In this document: positions 5,267 through 7,753 of the stretch, in pieces | Numbering within the stretch: the stretch's first letter is position 1 | Layout of the letters: each line of letters opens with the position of its first letter | The notes under the pieces: model-generated | Databases searched by the model: none | Seen by the model: only the letters and a program-made list of their open reading frames with translations | Told to the model about the DNA's origin: nothing | Assembly: GCA_045639185.1 (NCBI GenBank) | Contig: JAZUCO010000020.1 | Location: 1-7,753 of the forward strand | Length of the DNA: 7,753 nt | Direction: 5' to 3' | From: UBA1081 sp045639185 | Lineage (GTDB): Bacteria > Bacillota > Clostridia > Oscillospirales > Acutalibacteraceae | Program-made: the position numbers and the translations under genes

Positions 5267-7201
5267 TCACTCAAGCTGAGCACTTATTCTGAGTGCTTTT
5301 CTTGCATCAAGAGCATTGACTTTGCCGTCACCTGTCAAGTCAAAAACATATTCAGGGACATTGTAATTTTCAGTCTTTTCAATCTGTGCAGAAACTCTGA
5401 GTATAATTCTTGCATCAATTGCATTTACTTTTCCGTCGAGATTTACATCACCGGGAAGATACTTTATTTCAACGATAACAGATTTTGTTTCACCGCATAC
5501 TGTGCAGGTGTAAATTGTTTCATTATAGTCTTTTTTGCCCTCATCCCACTTATGTGATGCAAGGTCTGTTGAGTCAGAATATCTGTAAACCTCACGTGTT
5601 TCATATTTCACGCTGTTATCTGTGGGCGCAACATCTGTCCATTCGCCCCACCCGGTTTCTCTCTGATACTCATACATCATTTCGTAAGTGGTAACAGAAA
5701 CACTCTTTACGGGGATTGCAGAAATCCACCAATAAGTCTGATTACAAGCACTGCTGTTTGAGAAATTGATTGCGCCTGCAGAAGAATCCTTTGCTCTGTA
5801 CTCTGTGCTGTAAAATGCGTGGAATATATCGTAAGGTCTGTTTGAACTATTGTTCCAGCTTTCATAACAATCGCTGATAAGTCTGTTTATGGGTGAATTA
5901 CCGTTATACTTTGATGAACACCAATGCCAGTAAATATAACCTGAAGTTGAAGCATTGCCCACAACCACCTTTGTTGTTTCGTTTTCAGATGAAACGGGAG
6001 GCTTTACATTATATTTTGTATAAAGTGAATGACTCCGGCTGAAACCTGAGGGGAAAGATTCCACATAAGAAACTGTTGACTGTTTGCCTTCGCCCCAGTT
6101 TCTGCCCACATAAGTCCAGCCGTCGAGTGAAGATTCTGCAGTAACCTTTGTTTCATACTGCATATAACGATACTGAGTTTTTGTTTCTGAAACAACATTA
6201 TCAGCAGGCTTTTCTTCTGACCAGTCTGACCATACATCTTTTTCATCAACTACTCTGACAGTTGAATCATTACATCTTGAACAGATTGAAACATACTTTG
6301 CATTTTCTGTGCAGGTGGGATCAATTCTGACTTCGCTGTAATCGTGACCGAGAGCAGGAATTTCTGAATTCACAGTGTATGAACAGTTTGTACAAGCATC
6401 TGTCTTCACGCCTTTTCCGAGACAAGTGGGCTCGGTGGTGACAGCACCTTCGATTAAATTATGCTTTGTTTTGAATTCGGGAACACAAGCTGTTGCAGCA
6501 TTGATTGTGCCTGAAAAAGTTGATGCACCCACAAGCTCATAACAACCCTTTATCTGAATATCTTTAATTTCATATGTTGTGCCCTTTGCGTGCTGAACAT
6601 AATAATCCGTTACATTATCCTTGACAAGCTTACCGTTGATATAAACGTCAAATGTTGCAACACCGTCGGTTGTGCCCTTTGCAGCACCGTCAACCTTTGC
6701 ATTTACATCAAAATAAGGATTGTTGTCAATAGCATAAAGTCTGATAACTCTGTAATTTGTGTTGGGATTGATACCGTCAAGACTGTAAGAATTGACTTTA
6801 ACTTTATCAGTTACACCGTAAGACGGATTCAGAGCCTGAATGCAGTAACCGTTGCCCGAATAAATCGCAATGTGACCGCTCCAGCTGATAAGATCACCGG
6901 GTTTTGCATTTGCTGTGGAGCCTGTTCCGACAACAGTACCGTATTTTGTGGGATTGTTCCAGAAGTAGCTTGTGCCCCAGGGCAAAGAAATTCCGAAATG
7001 ATTAAAAACATAATAAACAAGACCCGAGCAGTCAAATGTATTAGGTCCTTTTGTGCCGTACACATAAGGATAACCGACAAACTGACGTGCGTAAGCTACG
7101 ATTTCATCACCGGTGACTGCAGATGCAGTAACTGTGCTTACCGCAAAAACTGATATAATCATAACCAATGCCATCAGAGTTGAAATAATCCTTTTTTTCA
7201 T
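5267..7201 (-). CDS. Secreted NlpC/P60 cell-wall hydrolase with Cys/His modules and C-terminal type I dockerin
   Basis: This 644-residue exported protein starts with a signal peptide (KKR, hydrophobic core, likely cut after TASA near residue 28). Residues 31-157 are an NlpC/P60 cysteine peptidase domain, which typically cleaves peptidoglycan stem peptides: Cys58 in NTFDCSGLVYYVF, His110 in GHIAIYSGNG, and Gln122 in YCIQALN at the usual third polar position. Residues 160-240 form a beta-rich module with DVYINGK. Residues 247-310 hold two His/Cys modules with the pattern PTC-x9-CxxC, and an incomplete third lies at 550-569. Two related Trp-rich motifs (324-346 and 518-541) flank a unique 170-residue region rich in Trp, Tyr and Ser. 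Residues 584-638 are a dockerin with two calcium loops, DVNLDGKVNAID and DLTGDGKVNALD. AGAGG eight bases upstream supports the start. It has its own promoter and terminator. The dockerin suggests docking to a cohesin scaffold on the surface. The role, in wall remodelling or attack on other bacteria, is not decided by the sequence. Confidence 0.93.
   Translation of the reverse strand: MKKRIISTLMALVMIISVFAVSTVTASAVTGDEIVAYARQFVGYPYVYGTKGPNTFDCSGLVYYVFNHFGISLPWGTSYFWNNPTKYGTVVGTGSTANAKPGDLISWSGHIAIYSGNGYCIQALNPSYGVTDKVKVNSYSLDGINPNTNYRVIRLYAIDNNPYFDVNAKVDGAAKGTTDGVATFDVYINGKLVKDNVTDYYVQHAKGTTYEIKDIQIKGCYELVGASTFSGTINAATACVPEFKTKHNLIEGAVTTEPTCLGKGVKTDACTNCSYTVNSEIPALGHDYSEVRIDPTCTENAKYVSICSRCNDSTVRVVDEKDVWSDWSEEKPADNVVSETKTQYRYMQYETKVTAESSLDGWTYVGRNWGEGKQSTVSYVESFPSGFSRSHSLYTKYNVKPPVSSENETTKVVVGNASTSGYIYWHWCSSKYNGNSPINRLISDCYESWNNSSNRPYDIFHAFYSTEYRAKDSSAGAINFSNSSACNQTYWWISAIPVKSVSVTTYEMMYEYQRETGWGEWTDVAPTDNSVKYETREVYRYSDSTDLASHKWDEGKKDYNETIYTCTVCGETKSVIVEIKYLPGDVNLDGKVNAIDARIILRVSAQIEKTENYNVPEYVFDLTGDGKVNALDARKALRISAQLE
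5579..5650 (-). repeat. Second copy of a Trp-rich module inside the NlpC/P60-dockerin gene
   Basis: Residues 518-541 read WGEWTDVAPTDN, then three variable residues, then ETREVYRY. They match residues 324-346 of the same protein (WSDWSEEKPADN ... ETKTQYRY) at the two Trp, Pro, Asp-Asn, Glu-Thr and Tyr-Arg-Tyr positions. The Trp-x-x-Trp spacing resembles the Trp ladder of thrombospondin type 1 repeats, but the matching cysteines are absent, so homology is not claimed. Confidence 0.6.
6164..6232 (-). repeat. First copy of the Trp-rich module inside the NlpC/P60-dockerin gene
   Basis: Residues 324-346 carry WSDWSEEKPADN followed by ETKTQYRY. The copy at 518-541 shares the same skeleton with one extra residue. 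The two copies enclose the region at residues 347-517, as if that region had been inserted between them or they pack around it. Confidence 0.6.
6272..6463 (-). repeat. Tandem His/Cys modules (H...PTC-x9-CxxC) in the NlpC/P60-dockerin gene
   Basis: Two tandem units span residues 247-310. The first has His247, Cys260, Cys270 and Cys273; the second has His286, Cys297, Cys307 and Cys310. Each has EPTC or DPTC, then nine residues, then CxxC. One His and three Cys per unit could bind a metal ion or form disulfides. A degenerate third unit near the C-terminus keeps His550 and CTVC (566-569) but lacks the PTC part. Similar short modules are, from memory, frequent in secreted Firmicutes proteins. Confidence 0.65.
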
Positions 7202-7235
7202 AATTATTACCTCTGTTCTGAAAATTTATGAATAT

Positions 7236-7264
7236 ATATTATCACATTCTTATTGCCGAGTCAA
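7236..7264 (-). promoter_or_regulatory. Sigma-A type promoter of the NlpC/P60-dockerin gene
   Basis: On the minus strand TTGACT (7259-7264) and TAATAT (7236-7241) are separated by 17 bases. The start site should be near the A at 7229, giving a leader of about 28 bases. The -35 box immediately follows the T run of the upstream gene's terminator, so the two units are packed without spare sequence. Confidence 0.75.
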
Positions 7265-7297
7265 ACAAAAAAACAGAACCCCGATTTCTCGGGGTTC
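7265..7297 (-). terminator. Intrinsic terminator of the pyruvate:ferredoxin oxidoreductase gene
   Basis: GAACCCCGA (7276-7284) and TCGGGGTTC (7289-7297) form a perfect 9-bp stem with a four-base loop. On the minus strand it is followed by TGTTTTTTTGTTT. It starts 22 bases after the TAA stop of the upstream gene. Confidence 0.92.
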
Positions 7298-7318
7298 CTT
7301 TTATTGCATTTAAGAATA

Positions 7319-7753
7319 TTATTCGTCGATGCTGTAGAGTGCCTTGAGCTTTGCAAGGTGAGCATATCTGTCCATAGCAAGTCTTTCTGACTGTGCGAAG
7401 AGTTCTTCTGCTCTTTCGGGGAATGAACGTGTGAGTGATGCATAACGAGCTTCGTTGAGAAGGAATGCACGGTAAGCATCTGCTGCGGGTTCTTTGCTGT
7501 CAAGGATGAAGGGATTCTTGCCCTGAGCCTTGAGGTCGGGATTGAATCTGAACATATTCCAGTAACCGCAAGCCACAGCCTCCTTCATTTCAGCCTGGCA
7601 GTTAACCATACGGCCCTTGATTGAATGCATTTCACAGGGTGAGTAGCCGATGATAAGTGAAGGTCCGTTGTAAGCTTCAGCTTCTGCGATTGCCTTGAGT
7701 GTCTGGTTCATATCAGCACCCATAGCGATCTGAGCAACGTAAACGTAGCCGTA
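7319..7753 (-). CDS. nifJ: Pyruvate:ferredoxin (flavodoxin) oxidoreductase, C-terminal 144 residues (5' end beyond the window)
   Basis: The enzyme oxidatively decarboxylates pyruvate to acetyl-CoA and CO2 and passes electrons to ferredoxin. It is the central pyruvate-using enzyme of fermentative Clostridia. The visible part is the end of the thiamine-diphosphate-binding domain of the single-chain enzyme: YVAQIAMGADMNQTLKA, then GPSLIIGYSPCEMHSI, CGYWNMFRFNPDL, GKNPFILDSKEP and NEARYASLTRSFPERA. The reading frame is open to the right edge, so the ATG at 7721-7723 is internal and not the start. The protein ends in SIDE soon after the conserved RYASL segment, so it lacks a long C-terminal extension of the kind described in Desulfovibrio. 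A strong terminator follows directly, making this the last or only gene of its transcript. The upstream domains and iron-sulfur ligands are outside the window. Confidence 0.93.
   Translation of the reverse strand, partial: YGYVYVAQIAMGADMNQTLKAIAEAEAYNGPSLIIGYSPCEMHSIKGRMVNCQAEMKEAVACGYWNMFRFNPDLKAQGKNPFILDSKEPAADAYRAFLLNEARYASLTRSFPERAEELFAQSERLAMDRYAHLAKLKALYSIDE

Noticed and set aside
5579..6232. Calling the paired Trp-rich motifs thrombospondin type 1 domains
   Set aside because: The W-x-x-W spacing is similar, but the conserved cysteines and CSVTCG-type signature of that family are missing.
6590..7153. 187-codon plus-strand open frame opposite the NlpC/P60 domain
   Set aside because: It is antisense to the catalytic domain and signal peptide of the real gene. 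The low-complexity Ile/Val/Cys-rich product matches no family I know.
7319..7723. Reading the right-edge gene as a complete 134-residue protein starting at 7723
   Set aside because: The frame stays open to the window edge and the residues before that Met (YGYVYVAQIA) belong to the conserved pyruvate:ferredoxin oxidoreductase sequence, so it is a truncated long gene.
324..7753. CRISPR array, tRNA, insertion sequence or phage module
   Set aside because: No regularly spaced direct repeats, cloverleaf sequence, transposase or integrase coding, or terminal inverted repeats with target duplications were seen on either strand.

Overview
The window looks like chromosomal core sequence from a fermentative, low-to-moderate GC Gram-positive anaerobe of the Clostridia, most likely a gut or rumen Ruminococcus/Oscillospiraceae relative. 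Three things suggest this: the 3' end of a pyruvate:ferredoxin oxidoreductase gene, a secreted cell-wall hydrolase ending in a type I dockerin, and compact sigma-A promoters paired with strong intrinsic terminators. The taxonomic placement is inference, since no rRNA or other marker gene is present.

Layout from left to right. Positions 1-2456, minus strand: a metF-metH operon for the methyl branch of one-carbon metabolism and methionine synthesis. The metH reading frame starts one base after the metF stop and runs off the left edge. Positions 2457-2617: a divergent intergenic region with two near-consensus promoters facing away from each other and a long dyad exactly between their -35 boxes. 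Positions 2618-3232, plus strand: a cytidylate kinase-like P-loop protein. Positions 3233-3267: a perfect hairpin with T tracts on both sides, serving as a shared terminator for two convergent genes. Positions 3268-4989, minus strand: a stand-alone class I adenylate-forming (acyl-CoA synthetase/AMP ligase type) enzyme of unknown substrate. Positions 4990-5266: an intergenic region holding the ligase promoter, two inverted repeats and the terminator of the next gene. Positions 5267-7201, minus strand: a 644-residue secreted NlpC/P60 protein with a signal peptide, a beta-type module, Cys/His modules, a paired Trp-rich module and a C-terminal dockerin. Positions 7202-7318: its promoter and the terminator of the gene before it. 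Positions 7319-7753, minus strand: the C-terminal 144 residues of pyruvate:ferredoxin oxidoreductase, cut by the right edge.

Apart from metF-metH, the genes appear to be independent single-gene transcription units, each with its own promoter and/or terminator. MetF would make 5-methyltetrahydrofolate, which MetH uses to methylate homocysteine. I see no CRISPR array, insertion sequence, phage gene, tRNA, rRNA or defence system, and nothing that clearly amounts to an undescribed system. The most unusual items are the dyad shared by the divergent promoters, the architecture of the dockerin-bearing hydrolase, and the palindrome over the presumed start site of the ligase transcript.
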